In this document: positions 61,215 through 62,172 of the stretch, one piece after another | Position numbering within the stretch: position 1 is the first letter of the stretch | How the letters are laid out: each line of letters opens with the position of its first letter | NCBI RefSeq assembly: GCF_017115085.1 | Contig: NZ_JABXKJ010000245.1 | Span: 1 to 62,172, forward strand | Direction: 5' to 3' | From: Nostoc sp. NMS7 | Lineage (GTDB): Bacteria; Cyanobacteriota; Cyanobacteriia; Cyanobacteriales; Nostocaceae | Length of the DNA: 62,172 bases | Program-made: the position numbers and the translations under genes | Notes under the pieces: generated by a model | Told to the model about the DNA's origin: nothing | Databases searched by the model: none | The model's input: the letters and a program-made list of their open reading frames with translations, nothing else

Positions 61215-62102
61215 CTAAGCAAGAGTCCGACGCAGTTGGGGTTGAATACTCAGCAAGGCGACAAGGGCAAAGCCAAACAACACCAGCAACGCTCCCCCAA
61301 AGGTAACATTACCCCAAGGAGCCTGCATTACTACACTACCTAATCCCCAATTACTGTGGAGATAAAGATAGCGAATTGGTTCGATCGCATAGCTGAGAGG
61401 ATTCAGGGTAGCCACAACCTGCAACCACTGAGGCATGAAGGATAGAGGTGCCAAAGCAGTACTAGCAAACAATAATGGCAGGTTAGTGACAAAAATTACT
61501 GCAATCAATTCAATGTGTCCGGGTAGGGTAAAAGCTAAACCGAGGGAGATGGCTGTTACACCCAAAGCTAAGAGAAAGACAATTAAAGCGATCGCACTTA
61601 AACCAGCTGCATCTGGTAGTCCAGCCCCCAAGAACGCCGCCGCCGCTACAATCACTGCTGCTTGCAGCAAACTTTGGCTGATGATGAAAATTGCCGAAGC
61701 AAAAACAATGGAAAACCGCGATGCTAAGGGTGCTACGAGTAAACGATTCAAAAAGCCGAACTCGCGGTCAAACATTACGGGCAAACCAGCATTCAGCGCC
61801 CCAGCAAAGGCTGTAAACACAATTATGCCAGCAGCCAAAAATTGACCATAATTTGTTGTATTGCCAAATATACCTTTAGGTGCATTTTGGAACAAAGCAC
61901 CAAATAGCAGTAACCACATTACTGGCTGAATAATTCCGGCAACCAATGTGGAGGGACGGCGTTGCAACTGAATAAACAAGCGACGAGTTAAAGCCAGCGT
62001 CTCTTGTACCAATTCACCGAAAAAGTTAGGTGCACCATTAGCGTCAATTTGTGGTAATGTCGCTGGCTGCCAATTTAGATCAGATTTAGGAGTAACGCTC
62101 AT
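61215..62102 (-). CDS. ABC-2 type transporter permease
   Basis: 295 residues, membrane permease of the ABC-2 (DrrB/NodJ) family, with about six transmembrane helices: LVAGIIQPVMWLLLFGALFQ near residue 52, FLAAGIIVFTAFAGALNAGL, SQSLLQAAVIVAAAAFLGAG and AISLGLAFTLPGHIELIAVI. The N-terminal helix before TM1 (LALTRRLFIQLQRRPSTL) is the usual amphipathic segment. The substrate cannot be told from sequence; drug, lipid or polysaccharide export are typical. The matching ATPase gene is not inside this window, probably upstream beyond 62172. Confidence 0.88.
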   Translation of the reverse strand: MSVTPKSDLNWQPATLPQIDANGAPNFFGELVQETLALTRRLFIQLQRRPSTLVAGIIQPVMWLLLFGALFQNAPKGIFGNTTNYGQFLAAGIIVFTAFAGALNAGLPVMFDREFGFLNRLLVAPLASRFSIVFASAIFIISQSLLQAAVIVAAAAFLGAGLPDAAGLSAIALIVFLLALGVTAISLGLAFTLPGHIELIAVIFVTNLPLLFASTALAPLSFMPQWLQVVATLNPLSYAIEPIRYLYLHSNWGLGSVVMQAPWGNVTFGGALLVLFGFALVALLSIQPQLRRTLA

Positions 62103-62117
62103 AATAATTTTGGATTA

Positions 62118-62172
62118 ATTGGGCATTGGGCATTGGGCATTGGGCATTGGGCATTGGGCATTGGGCATTGGG
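62118..62172. repeat. ATTGGGC heptamer array (runs off the window)
   Basis: Nearly eight perfect head-to-tail copies of ATTGGGC reach the window edge, right upstream of the ABC-2 permease start. CCCAATG, its reverse complement class, recurs at 59.36 and 16.4 kb. Confidence 0.95.

Overview
The window looks like chromosomal DNA from a filamentous, heterocyst-forming type cyanobacterium (Nostoc/Anabaena group). The pointers are: dense HIP1 octamers (GCGATCGC) in and between genes; oxygenic photosynthesis and carotenoid genes (psbO, zeta-carotene desaturase); a cyanobacterial SufR-sufBCDS locus; short heptamer tandem repeats in many spacers; and many families typical of these genomes (Uma2 nucleases, TPR and WD40 proteins). 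From memory, the neighbourhood of sigF, psbO, ftsZ/ftsQ and gshB is also close together in Nostoc/Anabaena. No rRNA, tRNA or CRISPR array was recognised.

Layout. 1-2.8 kb: a P-loop NTPase gene overlapping a TPR protein gene (module 1). 2.9-5.5 kb: two small genes, a MITE-like element and hflX. 6-10.6 kb: a redox and stress block with two identical glutaredoxin genes flanking two general-stress-type genes, then gshB and a PEP-CTERM protein. 11.4-14.1 kb (minus strand): ftsQ and ftsZ. 15-21.5 kb: a second NTPase gene followed by a giant TPR/STAND/WD40 protein (module 2, paralogous to module 1). 21.7-29.7 kb: psbO, a candidate small RNA, a group 3 sigma factor, lipoprotein, TPR, YbjQ-like and membrane proteins. 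29.9-36 kb: sufR and divergent sufBCDS with two SufR-type operators between them. 36-39.4 kb: a nuclease-rich island (a PD-(D/E)XK-like gene, tandem Uma2 genes, a broken KilA-N gene, a third Uma2). 39.6-45 kb: CPBP protease, TM2 protein, copper-type P-ATPase. 45.3-52.4 kb: FHA protein, SDR epimerase, TPR proteins, an A-type Fe-S carrier and a conserved protein whose 3' end is interrupted by a 24-bp tandem array. 52.4-54.5 kb: gene-poor. 54.5-62 kb: zeta-carotene desaturase plus an SRPBCC partner, hicAB, a lone higA, ferredoxin, cobyric acid synthase, PrxQ and an ABC-2 permease.

The most system-like signal is the pair of two-gene NTPase modules. Each has a stand-alone catalytic NTPase followed by a partner whose N-terminal region resembles the partner in the other module but has no Walker A, fused either to TPRs alone or to helical repeats, a STAND NTPase, a transmembrane helix and 14 WD40 repeats. 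This layout suggests a sensing or conflict (immunity or programmed death) role, but that is inference. The second theme is repeat-driven gene remodelling: MITE-like palindromes, heptamer arrays and nested elements that alter start regions, insert in frame into a P-type ATPase, and cut off a conserved C-terminus.
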